A stretch of DNA of 64,000 nt, taken from Corynebacterium hansenii. Its GTDB lineage: Bacteria > Actinomycetota > Actinomycetes > Mycobacteriales > Mycobacteriaceae. Below are positions 7,751-16,930 of the stretch, in pieces (the stretch's first letter is position 1; each line of letters opens with the position of its first letter). The translations under genes and the position numbers were made by a program. The notes below the pieces were generated by a model, which had not been told where the DNA came from, did not search any database, and saw nothing but the letters and a program-made list of their open reading frames with translations. The stretch lies in NCBI RefSeq assembly GCF_030408795.1, contig NZ_CP047211.1, positions 1,116,001 to 1,180,000 on the forward strand, read 5' to 3'.

Positions 7751-9538
7751 TCAGAAGGGCACCGTGGGGTCCGGCCCCAACGGCCGCGGCGCCTGAGGCG
7801 CCGAGTCCAGGTCATCGTCGCCCAGGCCCGGCCACCCATCATCGGTCGCATCGACCACCGCCTGCGCATCCGCCGCGATCACCGGGTCCGGTGAATTCAA
7901 CGGCCCGGCAACGAACTCCGCCATGTCACGCTCATACTTCGCGGTTTGTCGGGCGTGTTCCCGCAAGGCCGCATCAACCTCGGCTTGGTCCATCGCCTCC
8001 CGCGCTTGGGTTTCGGCCCGCATGCGCTTGTCGTTGTTGGCGCGGATGGTCTTCGCCAGCCTGGTGGCCCGCTGATCGAAGGTCTGTCGTTTGATGTGGG
8101 CGATCGGGCCATGCGGCACCGTCGTCGCCTGGGTTTCGCCGGTGTGGTCGCTCCACGTCACCGACGCGTCGTCGTGCATCACCGCATGCCAGTGGCGGGA
8201 GGTCTTGAGGTTGTGGTGGTGCTGGCACAGGCACTGCAGGTTCCACGTCGCCGTCGCACCCAGGCCATTGGCCGCGTTGCCGGCGACGAACCCATCGGCA
8301 CGCTCATGGTCGTGGCTGCAGCCGCCATGGTCGCCGTGACCGTGGCCTGCGGTGTTGAACAGCGGGTTATCCACCATCGCGGCGTGGTCGAGGTTGGGGT
8401 CGTAGTTGACGACATGATCGATCTGGCACTTATCCGCCGGCACCGAACACCCCGGAAACCTGCACCCACCATCCCGGCCCCGCACCCTGGCCTTCTGCGC
8501 CTCGGTGGGCACATACCCACCAGTGACCGAATCGGATGAGAGGCGTACTGAGCTCGCGCGTTCCAACCACTGCTTCGTGACGTACCTCGGCAACCACCCG
8601 GCACCGTCCAACCACAACCGAAGCTCCCCCTCATCGGTGACCGCACCATCGGCGTAGACGTTGAGGGTGACGTTCGCGCCACCATGGTCTCCCCGGCACA
8701 GGTGCATGAGCGCATCGGCGAGGGTGCAGGTCTCGCCGGCGTTGAGTTTGGTGTCGCGGATGGCGCGGACGGTGGCGTCGAACTCGGCCAGCCGGTCCTT
8801 GCGCAACACCACCTCCACGCACCCGTGATCACCGGGTGCGTCGTGGTCGGCGACGTACCCCTCCGAGGCCGGTTGTTCTTCTTCGTCGTCGGGTGGGGTG
8901 GAGATCGGTTCGATGTCCTCGACGATGCGGGCCAGGTGCCGGGCGAAGACCCTGATGCCGGGAAGCGCCTGGAAGTCCCGCCGGGGCGTGAGGTACTCCA
9001 GGAACCGGGTTTCTACTTCCGGGAGGTGGTCGTCGGTGACGGCGATGATGGCGGCGGCGATTTTCACCAGGTGCCCCATCGGCACCACACCGCCAGTACA
9101 GAAGTCGCGGATGCGGGGCATGCGGTGGAGCATCACCCCGACGTCGCAGTACTGCATCGCCCGCACCTTGCCCGCCCCGATGCGGGTGGCGATGGCCGCG
9201 GCGTGGGAATCGACGTCCGTGCCACCGTCGGGTGTGCAGGCAATCGCCATGTCCACCTCGGCGATGTTGCGGCCGCGCGCGAGGCAGGCCAACGCGTCGT
9301 CGGTGCGTTCGGTGACCCACATCTTGCGCGGCGAGGCCTCCGATTCGGTCGACTGATGCGGCGATGCCTCCTGCTGGCCGCCTGCCCCACCATCCCGATC
9401 GGCCTGATCGGGCTGGCCTACGGGGTCGGGCGTGTCCCGCCCAACGTTGTCGGGCGGGTAGGCGTGTTGGTTGCGGTGGTGGTCCGGACAGTTGTGCTCA
9501 TCGTCGTTTGCTTCGGATGGAACATGGTCGAAAGCCAT
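7751..9538 (-). CDS. DUF222/HNH endonuclease-domain protein (13E12 family)
   Basis: A 595-residue protein with a His/Asp/Pro-rich N-terminus, a long helical DUF222 region (about residues 70-330) and a C-terminal HNH domain. The HNH reads CRFPGC...CQIDHVVNYD...NLQCLCQHHHNLK, with the paired Cys and the His residues of the ββα-metal fold. A His-rich insert (GHGHGDHGGCSHDH) sits between the halves. This family is multi-copy in actinobacteria and often spreads with repeats; its cellular role is unknown. The ATG at 9538 has GGGGGA upstream. The reading frame continues further upstream but without a ribosome binding site. It lies upstream of the siderophore-interacting protein on the same strand, with a 166-base gap containing an independent promoter. 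Confidence 0.8.
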   Translation of the reverse strand: MAFDHVPSEANDDEHNCPDHHRNQHAYPPDNVGRDTPDPVGQPDQADRDGGAGGQQEASPHQSTESEASPRKMWVTERTDDALACLARGRNIAEVDMAIACTPDGGTDVDSHAAAIATRIGAGKVRAMQYCDVGVMLHRMPRIRDFCTGGVVPMGHLVKIAAAIIAVTDDHLPEVETRFLEYLTPRRDFQALPGIRVFARHLARIVEDIEPISTPPDDEEEQPASEGYVADHDAPGDHGCVEVVLRKDRLAEFDATVRAIRDTKLNAGETCTLADALMHLCRGDHGGANVTLNVYADGAVTDEGELRLWLDGAGWLPRYVTKQWLERASSVRLSSDSVTGGYVPTEAQKARVRGRDGGCRFPGCSVPADKCQIDHVVNYDPNLDHAAMVDNPLFNTAGHGHGDHGGCSHDHERADGFVAGNAANGLGATATWNLQCLCQHHHNLKTSRHWHAVMHDDASVTWSDHTGETQATTVPHGPIAHIKRQTFDQRATRLAKTIRANNDKRMRAETQAREAMDQAEVDAALREHARQTAKYERDMAEFVAGPLNSPDPVIAADAQAVVDATDDGWPGLGDDDLDSAPQAPRPLGPDPTVPF

Positions 9539-9790
9539 GTCGATTCCCCCACGGTGGCGAAAAGAAACTGGAACTGCAACGTCAACGGGAAACCCTCGAG
9601 TTCCCCCTGTGGAAGCCGGCCCATTATCCCCATCCCGCTTCACCACAGATGATACACGTGTTCGACCGCTATCGCTCGAACATTGCGTCACGTTTTCGCT
9701 TCTTTTCGCACCACGGGACACTTTCGCATCACGCGGGGTGGCGCGTGTGCGGCTCGCACGTATCACCGACCAATGCCTGGCTGGTGGGTG

Positions 9791-9973
9791 CTGCGGGTCA
9801 TGTGGGTGTGCGTCGTCTGCGCGGGGTCGCGGGTGCTGCGGTCCATGTGGGTGTGCGTCGTGTGCGCGGGGCCGCGGGCGGTTGCTGGGGGGGTGTGAGT
9901 GTGCGTCGTCTGGGCGGGGCCGCGGGCGCTGCGGGTCGCGTGGGCGTGCGTCGTCTGCGCGGGGTCGCGGGCG
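9791..9973. repeat. Minisatellite of four 45/48-base units
   Basis: Four tandem units start at 9791, 9836, 9881 and 9929. Each contains a GTGCGTCGT...GCGGGG...CGCGGG core (core starts 9808, 9853, 9901, 9946). Three units are 45 bases and one is 48. The rest of the 550-base gap between 9539 and 10088 shows no gene I can support. The unit lengths keep frame, so unrelated reading frames on both strands stay open. Confidence 0.8.
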
Positions 9974-10088
9974 CGGGTCACGCGAGGTTGCGGCTTTGGC
10001 GGGGATGGTTCCACGGCACGGCCACTCCGCGCCCCCGGCCCCTCAATCCCCGCGCCGGCCCGTCGCAAAGCAAACGGTCCGTGCCCCG

Positions 10089-11126
10089 CTAGTCGGGCGA
10101 GCCGCCCGCGGCGCCGCCGGAGGGGATGCGGAAGATGCGCTCGTCCGACTCGCCGCCGTCGCGCCCGTCGGCCTTGTTGACGGTCGCGCCCCACACCTCG
10201 GCGCCTCCCTCGGCGAGCACCGGCGCGAGCCAGCCGACGTGGCCGAACTCGCCCTCGAGCAACTTCTTCGGCGAACCCATCACCTTCCACGCCCCAAAGC
10301 GCCCCGCTTCGGGCGGGGCGATCGGCACGGACACGACGCGCTGCGCCCCCGGCACCGCCACGAACACGTCCGTGCCGGCGACCGCGCAGCCGCCGATCGA
10401 ATCATCCAGATCCACTCCGCCCAGCGGCTCGATCCGGCCATACGACCACTGAGCGAGCATCGGGGTGCCGTCGAGGCGGACCGTCATCAGGGGAGGGGCG
10501 CCGTGGGGGCCGTGACACATCGAAATCACCTCGATGCCCGGGTCGCCGGCCAACAGCGTGTTCACCTGGGCGGAATCGTCGAGGAACAGGCCGATGTTGC
10601 CCACGTTCCGGTGCTCCGGCAGGTCGCGCAGGTCGGCGCGGCCGCCCGGCAGCAGCGTCAGCCTGGCGACGGAACCATCGGCGCGCAGCAGGAACATCTG
10701 CCCGTCCTCCGCGACAGTCGGCCCCGCCGTGATCTGCGCGACGCGCGACCCGGCGTCGGCGATCTCCCGCGGCTCGGCGCCGGCGACGATGAGGTGCAGG
10801 CGCCCATCCGCAGTCGCCGCGATCGCCCTGCCCTTCCCCGGCGACGCGATGGCCGTGATCTCCGGCATGCATGCGGCGAGGACGACGTCGTCGATGGCGC
10901 AGGGATCGGGATCGGACGTGCCGCGAGGTTCGCGCTTCGTGCCGGGGGCGGGCATCGCGTCCCCGATCTTGGCGTCCGGCATGCGGATCCCCGAGGGCTC
11001 GCCGCTGCGTTCCGCGAAGTGCCCCTGCAGCGCGGGGGAGTTTTCCATGCACGCGGACAGCGACAGCGAGACCGCGGCCGCCAGCGCGGCGGCCGCGACG
11101 CCGATCCCCATCCGATTCCGTCCCAT
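10089..11126 (-). CDS. Predicted lipoprotein, possible beta-propeller
   Basis: A 345-residue exported protein. The N-terminus MGRNRMGIGVAAAALAAAVSLSLSAC is a lipoprotein signal with Cys26 as the lipidated residue. The mature part has repeated short beta-strand patterns (GRAIAATADGRLHLIVAG, DGQMFLLRADGSVARL, GTDVFVAVPGAQRVVSVPI), suggesting a propeller of the sugar-dehydrogenase/YVTN type, and extra cysteines (DPCAID, ACMPE, SMCHG, GGCAVAG). I see no clear catalytic signature, so enzymatic function is not claimed. The ATG at 11126 is supported by a TATTGT -10 box (11134-11139) ending 7 bases upstream. It diverges from the DoxX gene. Confidence 0.7.
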   Translation of the reverse strand: MGRNRMGIGVAAAALAAAVSLSLSACMENSPALQGHFAERSGEPSGIRMPDAKIGDAMPAPGTKREPRGTSDPDPCAIDDVVLAACMPEITAIASPGKGRAIAATADGRLHLIVAGAEPREIADAGSRVAQITAGPTVAEDGQMFLLRADGSVARLTLLPGGRADLRDLPEHRNVGNIGLFLDDSAQVNTLLAGDPGIEVISMCHGPHGAPPLMTVRLDGTPMLAQWSYGRIEPLGGVDLDDSIGGCAVAGTDVFVAVPGAQRVVSVPIAPPEAGRFGAWKVMGSPKKLLEGEFGHVGWLAPVLAEGGAEVWGATVNKADGRDGGESDERIFRIPSGGAAGGSPD

Positions 11127-11133
11127 GCACGCA

Positions 11134-11139
11134 ACAATA
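11134..11139 (-). promoter_or_regulatory. -10 box of the lipoprotein gene, leaderless transcript likely
   Basis: TATTGT on the minus strand ends 7 bases before the ATG at 11126. No ribosome binding site is present. Confidence 0.5.
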
Positions 11140-11192
11140 GGAAAAACGCCGCCCGCCCGGCACGGCACCCGGCCCAACGGGTGTCCAGCGCT

Positions 11193-11198
11193 TACCCT
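11193..11198 (+). promoter_or_regulatory. -10 box of the DoxX gene, leaderless GTG start
   Basis: TACCCT ends 7 bases before the GTG at 11206. The spacing equals that of pfkA and gatB and supports the GTG as the start. Confidence 0.45.
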
Positions 11199-11205
11199 GG
11201 GCATC

Positions 11206-12387
11206 GTGAGCGACAACACCAAGAACCCGAATCCCCGCAAGCTGGGCGACTACGAGGAGGGGCTTGACGACGACTTCGACGTCCCGACCTACCGTCGAAT
11301 CGCCGACGACGACCCCAAAGTCGATGTCGCCCCCGAAACCCGCCCCAAGGCCGCCGACGACGCCAAGACGGAATCCATCGCGGTGCCCGTCTCCAAGCAA
11401 GACCCCGAGCCCGACGCCCGCACCGAGATCTTCGACGGCACCGGGGCCGGCCCGCTGGCCGGATCCGCCGACGGAGGGAGCGCGGCCGCCGCCGCGGCGA
11501 CCTCCGGCACGCTTGACGACGATCCCGCCGAAACCCAGGTCATCCCGCGCCGCGACGTCTACGCCGCAGCCGGGCGCACCGCCCCGCAGAAGATCGAGCC
11601 GCTGGACCGGGCCGACGATTACCGCGAGGCCGACGCCGACTTCGCGGCCGACCACGATCAGCCCACCCAGGTCGCGCCGGCGCCCACGGGCTATGGCGAC
11701 GCGGCACCGGAGCATCCCCGCGATGACGCGCTGCTCGACGACGCGACCACCCCGACAGCGGCCGCGGCGGCGGTCCCGGTGGCGGCGGGCGACCCCGATT
11801 TCCGCGACGACCAGGAGCGGGACCCCGACCTCGATCCGCGCCGCGGCACCCTCGACCTGGGCCTGCTGCTCCTGCGTCTCGGCGTCGGCGGCATGCTGCT
11901 GATGCTGGGCCTGGCCACGTTCTTCCAGTTCGGAGGGGCGCCGGGCATCGGCACGCTGGAGGCGCAGTTCGCGGACAACGGCTACAACTACGCCAACGTC
12001 ATCGCGATCGCCATCCCGACGATCCAGGTCATCGCGGGCGGTCTGCTGGTCCTCGGCTTGGCGACGCCGCTGGGCGCCGCGCTCGCCCTGGCGATCTCGG
12101 CGTTCCTCACCATGTTCGAGGTCGCCATCGGCGACTCCGGATGGAACGTGCTGGCGGAGGGCGCGGAGCCCGTCCGCCTGCACCTGGCGCTGACCGCCAC
12201 CGCTCTGGCGCTGCAGTTCACCGGCCCCGGCCGCTACGGCATCGACTTCAGCCGCGGTTGGGCGCGCCGCCCGCTGGCGAGCTCCTGGATCTTCTGCGCC
12301 CTGGCCATCGCCGCGGCCGTCGGCCTGTGGTACCTCACCGCCGGTCAGCTGCCCTTCGTGAACACCACGACGGGCGCGTCGATCTAG
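11206..12387 (+). CDS. DoxX-family membrane protein with long acidic N-terminus
   Basis: A 393-residue protein. The first ~215 residues are Asp/Glu/Ala/Pro-rich and probably disordered and cytosolic. They are followed by a DoxX domain with four transmembrane helices (LDLGLLLLRLGVGGMLLMLGLATFF, ANVIAIAIPTIQVIAGGLLVLGL, LGAALALAISAFLTMF, LHLALTATALALQF) and a further C-terminal helix (SSWIFCALAIAAAVGLWYL). In mycobacteria DoxX proteins work in membrane-associated oxidoreductase complexes; a specific partner is not visible here. The GTG at 11206 is the start best supported by the -10 spacing. The 3' end shares a bidirectional terminator with ilvD. Confidence 0.8.
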   Translation: MSDNTKNPNPRKLGDYEEGLDDDFDVPTYRRIADDDPKVDVAPETRPKAADDAKTESIAVPVSKQDPEPDARTEIFDGTGAGPLAGSADGGSAAAAAATSGTLDDDPAETQVIPRRDVYAAAGRTAPQKIEPLDRADDYREADADFAADHDQPTQVAPAPTGYGDAAPEHPRDDALLDDATTPTAAAAAVPVAAGDPDFRDDQERDPDLDPRRGTLDLGLLLLRLGVGGMLLMLGLATFFQFGGAPGIGTLEAQFADNGYNYANVIAIAIPTIQVIAGGLLVLGLATPLGAALALAISAFLTMFEVAIGDSGWNVLAEGAEPVRLHLALTATALALQFTGPGRYGIDFSRGWARRPLASSWIFCALAIAAAVGLWYLTAGQLPFVNTTTGASI

Positions 12388-12425
12388 GTCGCCGCTGAGC
12401 CGCTGAGACCCTGAGCCGAAAAACA

Positions 12426-12457
12426 AGAAAGCCACCTCCCGGCGGAGGTGGCTTTCT
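12426..12457. terminator. Bidirectional terminator between the DoxX gene and ilvD
   Basis: Perfect 14-base inverted repeat AGAAAGCCACCTCC/GGAGGTGGCTTTCT (12426-12439 and 12444-12457, 4-base loop). A-rich and T-rich flanks let it work for both converging genes. Confidence 0.85.
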
Positions 12458-12471
12458 TCGTGCGGGGGAGG

Positions 12472-14316
12472 CTAGTCGACGATGCGGACCGCGCCCTTGT
12501 CGGCGCTGGAGGCCATCTTCGCGTAGGCGCGCAGGGCCTTGGACACCTTGCGCGGGCGCTCCTTGTGCGGGGTGAAGGGCTTGTCGCGCTGCAGCTCCTC
12601 CTCGCGGCGGCGGGCCAGCTCGGCGTCGTCGACCTTGATCTCCAGGCGGCGCTCGGCGACGTCGATGTACACCGGGTCGCCGTCCCGGACCAGGGCGATG
12701 TCGCCGCCGGCGGCGGCCTCGGGAGAGATGTGGCCGATGGACAGGCCCGACGAGCCGCCGGAGAAGCGGCCGTCGGTGACCAGGGCGCACTTCTTGCCCA
12801 GGCCGGCGCCCTTGATGAAGGCGGTCGGGTGCAGCATCTCCTGCATGCCCGGGCCGCCGGCGGGGCCCTCGTACAGGACGAACAGGACCTCGCCCGGCTG
12901 GAGGGTGCGGGTGAGAATCACCGACACGGCCTCCTCCTGGCTCTCGACGACGCGGGCGGTGCCCTCGAAGTGGAACTGGTCCTCCGAGATGCCGGCGGTC
13001 TTCAGGATCGCGCCGTCGCGGGCGATGTTTCCGCGTAGGACGCACAGGCCGCCCTCGGCGGTGTAGGCGTGCTCCATGGAACGGATGCAGCCGTTTTCGG
13101 CGTCGACGTCCAGCGACTCCCAGCGGTTGTCGGTGGAGAAGGGCTCGGTGGTGCGCACGCCGCCCGGCGCCGCGTGGAACAGCTCGATGGCGGCGTCGGT
13201 GGCCTTGCCGCCGCGGATGTCCCAGTCGTCGAGCTGCTCCGCCAGCGACGGGGCGTGGACGGAGTTGGCGTCCATGTTCAGCAGGCCGCCGCGGCGCAGC
13301 TCGCCCATGATGGCGGGGATGCCGCCCGCGCGGTGGACGTGCTCCATGTAGTAGTCCGAGTTCGGTGCGACCTTGGACAGGCAGGGGACGCGGCGCGAGA
13401 TCTCGTCGATGTCGGCGAGGTCGAAGTCGATCTCGCCCTCCTGCGCGGCGGCGAGGATGTGCAGCACGGTGTTCGTCGATCCGCCCATGGCCACGTCGAG
13501 GGTCATGGCGTTGACGAACGCGTCGCGGTTGGCGACGTTGCGCGGCAGCACCGACTCGTCTCCGTCGCGGTAGTAGCGGTTGGCCAGGTCGACGATGAGC
13601 TCGCCGGCGCGGGTGAACAGGTCGCGGCGGGCGACCTGGGTGGCCAGCGTGGAGCCGTTGCCCGGCAGGGACAGGCCCAGTGCCTCGGTGAGGCAGTTCA
13701 TGGAGTTGGCGGTGAACATGCCGGAGCAGGAACCGCAGGTCGGGCAGGCGGAACGCTCGATGTCGAGCAGCTGATCGTCGTCGACCTTGTCGTTCGCGGA
13801 GGCGGAGATCGCCGAGATGAGGTCCGATCCGGGCTTCACGACGCCGTCGACCACCACGGAGAAGCCGGACTCCATCGGGCCGCCCGACACGAACACGACG
13901 GGGATGTTGAGGCGCAGCGCCGCGTTGAGCATGCCCGGGGTGATCTTGTCGCAGTTGGAGATGCACACCAGCGCGTCGGCGGTGTGCGCGTTGACCATGT
14001 ACTCGACGGAGTCGGCGATGATCTCGCGGGACGGCAGCGAGTAGAGCATGCCGTCGTGGCCCATGGCGATGCCGTCGTCGACTGCGATGGTGTTGAACTC
14101 GCGGGGGACGCCGCCGGCGGCGGTGACCGCTTCCGCGACGATGTCGCCGACGTCCTTGAGGTGCACGTGGCCGGGCACGAACTGGGTGTAGGAGTTCGCG
14201 ATGGCGATGATCGGCTTGCCGAAGTCGTTGTCCGTCATGCCGGTGGCGCGCCACAGCGAGCGGGCGCCCGCGGCGTTGCGGCCGGCGGTGGTGACCTTGG
14301 AACGAAGGGGGATCAT
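12472..14316 (-). CDS. ilvD: Dihydroxy-acid dehydratase
   Basis: A 614-residue cytosolic Fe-S enzyme that dehydrates 2,3-dihydroxy-isovalerate and 2,3-dihydroxy-3-methylvalerate, the third common step of valine and isoleucine synthesis. Landmarks are [20 protein letters not shown] (cluster-binding Cys), [20 protein letters not shown] (second Cys block), GGSTNTVLH, and [20 protein letters not shown] near the C-terminus. The full length is present. The ATG at 14316 follows AGAGGA. Upstream lie a candidate -10 (TATCAT on the minus strand, 14357-14362) and, further upstream, a 17-base palindrome shared with the ilvB promoter. Confidence 0.97.
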   Translation of the reverse strand: MIPLRSKVTTAGRNAAGARSLWRATGMTDNDFGKPIIAIANSYTQFVPGHVHLKDVGDIVAEAVTAAGGVPREFNTIAVDDGIAMGHDGMLYSLPSREIIADSVEYMVNAHTADALVCISNCDKITPGMLNAALRLNIPVVFVSGGPMESGFSVVVDGVVKPGSDLISAISASANDKVDDDQLLDIERSACPTCGSCSGMFTANSMNCLTEALGLSLPGNGSTLATQVARRDLFTRAGELIVDLANRYYRDGDESVLPRNVANRDAFVNAMTLDVAMGGSTNTVLHILAAAQEGEIDFDLADIDEISRRVPCLSKVAPNSDYYMEHVHRAGGIPAIMGELRRGGLLNMDANSVHAPSLAEQLDDWDIRGGKATDAAIELFHAAPGGVRTTEPFSTDNRWESLDVDAENGCIRSMEHAYTAEGGLCVLRGNIARDGAILKTAGISEDQFHFEGTARVVESQEEAVSVILTRTLQPGEVLFVLYEGPAGGPGMQEMLHPTAFIKGAGLGKKCALVTDGRFSGGSSGLSIGHISPEAAAGGDIALVRDGDPVYIDVAERRLEIKVDDAELARRREEELQRDKPFTPHKERPRKVSKALRAYAKMASSADKGAVRIVD

Positions 14317-14402
14317 GGCTGCCCCATTCCTCTCTGGTTGGCGGCGAGTTTCTTCGATGATAAACCCCGGGGAGGCCTCAAGTCTCACCGGGTGGACTTG
14401 AG

Positions 14403-14419
14403 TGTCCACTATGTGGACA
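14403..14419. promoter_or_regulatory. Palindromic operator upstream of ilvD
   Basis: TGTCCACTATGTGGACA is a perfect 17-base palindrome around a central T. The same ACTATGTGG core occurs twice before ilvB and, with one change, in the leuB promoter. It lies about 41 bases upstream of the ilvD -10. A transcription factor of branched-chain amino acid genes is the natural reader; the IclR-type LtbR is a candidate but not demonstrated. Confidence 0.6.
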
Positions 14420-14440
14420 GTCGTGGGGTCGATGCGGAGA

Positions 14441-14470
14441 ACCCCGCACGGCGCGGGGCTCGTGCGGGGT
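14441..14470 (-). terminator. Terminator-like hairpin after the PH-domain gene
   Basis: Perfect 10-base inverted repeat ACCCCGCACG/CGTGCGGGGT (14441-14450 and 14461-14470), immediately beyond the stop codon of the minus-strand gene. The T-tract is poor. Confidence 0.5.
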
Positions 14471-14471
14471 T

Positions 14472-15017
14472 TCAGGCCTCGGCGTCTTCGGCCCTGGCCC
14501 GGGCTTCGGCCTCGTGCTTCGCGTACTCGGCGCGGGTCATCTTGACGGAGTTGCCGTCGCGGTCGAAGACCTCCACCTTTTCCTCGTCGGCCAGGCGACC
14601 CGGGGTCACGGGGTCGGGGATCCGGCCGCGGGTCGCCTCGCTGAGGGCCGGCAGCGAATTGAAGGAGATCGCCGGCAGGGCGAAGCGGACGTCATCGTCC
14701 TCCGAGTCCTCCGACGAACGGCCGACCGCGAAGGCGCGGCCCCGCTTGTCGAAGAGGATGCCGCGGAAGCGCTCCCACGGCAGCGAGCGGTGGCCGCCCA
14801 CGAAATACACGGCGGTGATGCCGCGCGAGCTGACCGTCGTGCGGACCCGCATGATCCACAGCGCGTAGACCAGCGGGGCCAGCAGCAGCGGCGTCAGCCA
14901 CAGCGAGAAGCCCATGGCCACGAAGGCCAGGAACACCAGGAACACCACGGCCATGAAGTGAGTCTTCTGGGGGCGGAAACGGGTGGTGGGCAGCTCGGCC
15001 GGCTGATCGTTGCTCAT
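14472..15017 (-). CDS. PH-domain (bPH2-type) membrane protein
   Basis: A 181-residue protein with two closely spaced helices ([20 protein letters not shown] and [15 protein letters not shown]) followed by a small beta domain ([33 protein letters not shown]), the pattern of bacterial PH domains of the mycobacterial low-molecular-weight antigen 6 family. A charged tail ([20 protein letters not shown]) may form a coiled coil. In C. glutamicum a protein of this kind separates ilvD from the mechanosensitive channel gene, as here. A TACAAT -10 (15026-15031, minus strand) ends 8 bases before the ATG, so the transcript may be leaderless. The function is not known. Confidence 0.8.
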   Translation of the reverse strand: MSNDQPAELPTTRFRPQKTHFMAVVFLVFLAFVAMGFSLWLTPLLLAPLVYALWIMRVRTTVSSRGITAVYFVGGHRSLPWERFRGILFDKRGRAFAVGRSSEDSEDDDVRFALPAISFNSLPALSEATRGRIPDPVTPGRLADEEKVEVFDRDGNSVKMTRAEYAKHEAEARARAEDAEA

Positions 15018-15040
15018 GGGGGCTCATTGTAGGGGGCCGG

Positions 15041-16789
15041 TCACCGGTTCGCGGCCGCGCCCCCGGTGCCGGCGTCCGCGGAGTCGGGGCGGGCGCCCTG
15101 GCCGGCGTTGCCGGTGCCGGTGCCCGTGCCGGAGTCGCCGGTTCCGGTGCCGGTGCCCGTGCCCGAGTCACCGGTGCCGGTCCCGGTCTCGTCCGAGCCC
15201 GTTCCGGTCCCGGTTCCGGTGCCGGTGTCGCCGGTGCCGGTGTCGCGCTCGCCGTCCTGCGGGCGCGGGGTTTCGGCCGGGGTGGCCGGGGTGGTCGTGG
15301 TCGCGCCGCCGTCGCGGGTGGGGGTTTCCGTGCCGGTGGTCTTCTTCCCGGCGCCGTCGTCGCCGGAGCCGCCGCCCTCGAAGCGGCTGGGCGCCAGCCA
15401 ACCGGCGACGCCTTCCTCTCCCTCGCCGGGCTCGACGGTGGCGAGGTTGAGCATGCCCAGGACGATCAGCGCGACGATCATCACCACGGTCGACGGCCGC
15501 GCGCGGCCGCCCGCCGACAGCACCCGGCGGACCCGCTCGCGCTTGGACATCCGCTCCGAGCCGGAATCATCGGCGCCCACGGCGGTCGAGGACCCCGCCT
15601 CTTCGCCGGCGGCCGGCTCCACCTTGGTCTCCTCGTCGCGCCGGCGCTCATCCATCGCGGCGCCCGCGGACGGAAGGTCGCTGCGGCGGCGGTCGTCGTC
15701 GTCAAGCGAACCCGAGGATTCCTGCGCGGCCTTGGCCGCGTTCGCCTGCTCGACCTCGAGCGAGCCCTCGCCGCGGCGCGACGCCGCATCCGCCGGGCCC
15801 GCGCCGCGATCCGCGCCGAGCACGGTGTCGGGGGTGTCGGAGAAGGTCTTGGGGGCATCCGGCCGCGTGACGGGGGACTGGCCGAGCTGGGCCGGCAGCG
15901 CGCCGAGCTGCGCGGTGATCGCCTCGGCGGACTGCAGGGGATTGGACTCGGCGCGCTCGCCGTAGTCGTCCCACCAGGTGTCGATGATCTCCGCGCGCAC
16001 GGCGCGCTCGATGAGCCACTGGTCGCCCGGCTCGCAATCCGCGATCAGGCGCATGGTGACCGTCCACGGCAGGCCCATCGTCGTCGGCGCCACGAGCTCC
16101 GTGGAGGACTGGATGCGGACCTCCGACAGCACGTGCTCGCGCACGCCGTCGGCCGCGATGGCGCGCCGGGCGGCCTCGAGGGTGCGTTCCTCCAGGTCGC
16201 GGATGGAGCCGCTGGCCGTCATGGGCACCGGGATCTCGATGACCGCGCGCGACCACCGCGAGGAGTAGTTCACGCACATGCGGGCCTGCGAATTCGGGAC
16301 CACGACCTCCTCGCCGTTGAGCGTGCGGATCGTCGTCGCGCGCAGCGTCATGTTGACGACGTCGCCCTGCACCGTGCCCGAGGGGGAGTGGAACTCCACC
16401 CAGTCGCCGATGCCGTACTGCTTCTCGGCGATGATGAAGACGCCGCCGATCAGGTCGCCGATGACGCCCTGCGCACCGAAGCCGATCGCCGCCGAGACGA
16501 CCGTCGCCGGGATGGCCGCGGCCGTCAGCGAGACCCCGAACTTGTTCAGCAGGGCGATGCCGATGACGAAGTAGGCGATCATCTCCACGATGTAGACCAC
16601 CGCGCCGATCAGCGCGCGGCGCCCCTTGGTGGACTCCGCTCCATCGGCCATGTTCCAGGTGGCCACGGCGATGACGAAGCGGCGGATCCGGGGGACGAGG
16701 ACGATCAGGATGAGCAGCGACGCGATTGCCAGACCGTTTGTCGCGATCCACGCCCACGAGCGCTGCAATAAATACAGAATGAAGTCCAT
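15041..16789 (-). CDS. mscCG: Mechanosensitive channel of the MscCG type
   Basis: A 582-residue MscS-family channel. N-terminal membrane helices (including AWIATNGLAIASLLILIVLV and AVVYIVEMIAYFVIGIALL) lead to the pore helix (AAIPATVVSAAIGFGAQGVIGDLIGG) and the cytosolic beta domain (GDWVEFHSPSGTVQGDVVNMTLRATTIR). The long C-terminal extension has an extra helix (RPSTVVMIVALIVLGMLNLA) and ends in an outer TGTG(D/S) repeat. The fourth-helix extension and the position beside ilvB identify it as the orthologue of the C. glutamicum osmotic channel and glutamate exporter, which is about 50 residues shorter. ATG 16789 is preferred over GTG 16798 because a TACCGT -10 (16797-16802, minus) ends 7 bases before the ATG. 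Confidence 0.9.
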   Translation of the reverse strand: MDFILYLLQRSWAWIATNGLAIASLLILIVLVPRIRRFVIAVATWNMADGAESTKGRRALIGAVVYIVEMIAYFVIGIALLNKFGVSLTAAAIPATVVSAAIGFGAQGVIGDLIGGVFIIAEKQYGIGDWVEFHSPSGTVQGDVVNMTLRATTIRTLNGEEVVVPNSQARMCVNYSSRWSRAVIEIPVPMTASGSIRDLEERTLEAARRAIAADGVREHVLSEVRIQSSTELVAPTTMGLPWTVTMRLIADCEPGDQWLIERAVRAEIIDTWWDDYGERAESNPLQSAEAITAQLGALPAQLGQSPVTRPDAPKTFSDTPDTVLGADRGAGPADAASRRGEGSLEVEQANAAKAAQESSGSLDDDDRRRSDLPSAGAAMDERRRDEETKVEPAAGEEAGSSTAVGADDSGSERMSKRERVRRVLSAGGRARPSTVVMIVALIVLGMLNLATVEPGEGEEGVAGWLAPSRFEGGGSGDDGAGKKTTGTETPTRDGGATTTTPATPAETPRPQDGERDTGTGDTGTGTGTGTGSDETGTGTGDSGTGTGTGTGDSGTGTGTGNAGQGARPDSADAGTGGAAANR

Positions 16790-16796
16790 GGGCGCC

Positions 16797-16802
16797 ACGG
16801 TA
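16797..16802 (-). promoter_or_regulatory. -10 box of the MscCG gene, leaderless transcript likely
   Basis: TACCGT on the minus strand ends 7 bases before the ATG at 16789. It helps decide the start codon. Confidence 0.45.
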
Positions 16803-16880
16803 GGTTCGGAGACTTAGAGGACGCTGAGGTGCGGGGGATAATACGGTGGAGTTCCGCCAGTTCCGGAGGGGTGGCGTCCA

Positions 16881-16912
16881 ACTATGTGGGATTGACTGTC
16901 TACTATGTGGAC
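16881..16912 (+). promoter_or_regulatory. Twin operator/promoter of ilvBNC
   Basis: ACTATGTGG occurs at 16881-16889 and again at 16902-16910, exactly 21 bases (two helical turns) apart. The second copy sits in a near-perfect palindrome GTCTACTATGTGGAC (16898-16912) that matches the ilvD palindrome in 14 of 15 bases. TACTAT (16901-16906) inside it, or TAGGCT (16915-16920), could be the -10 box, so a bound protein would block or position RNA polymerase. Confidence 0.6.
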
Positions 16913-16930
16913 GCTAGGCTCGGAGGAGAC

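Noticed and set aside
7609..8094. Plus-strand frame beside the siderophore-interacting protein
   Set aside because: It covers the 3' end of the HNH gene on the other strand and has no start signal or domain.
9763..10290. Possible small protein with 15-residue PAQTTHTH repeats on the minus strand
   Set aside because: The frame overlaps the end of the lipoprotein gene in another frame, lacks a ribosome binding site, and owes its openness to repeat units that are multiples of three.
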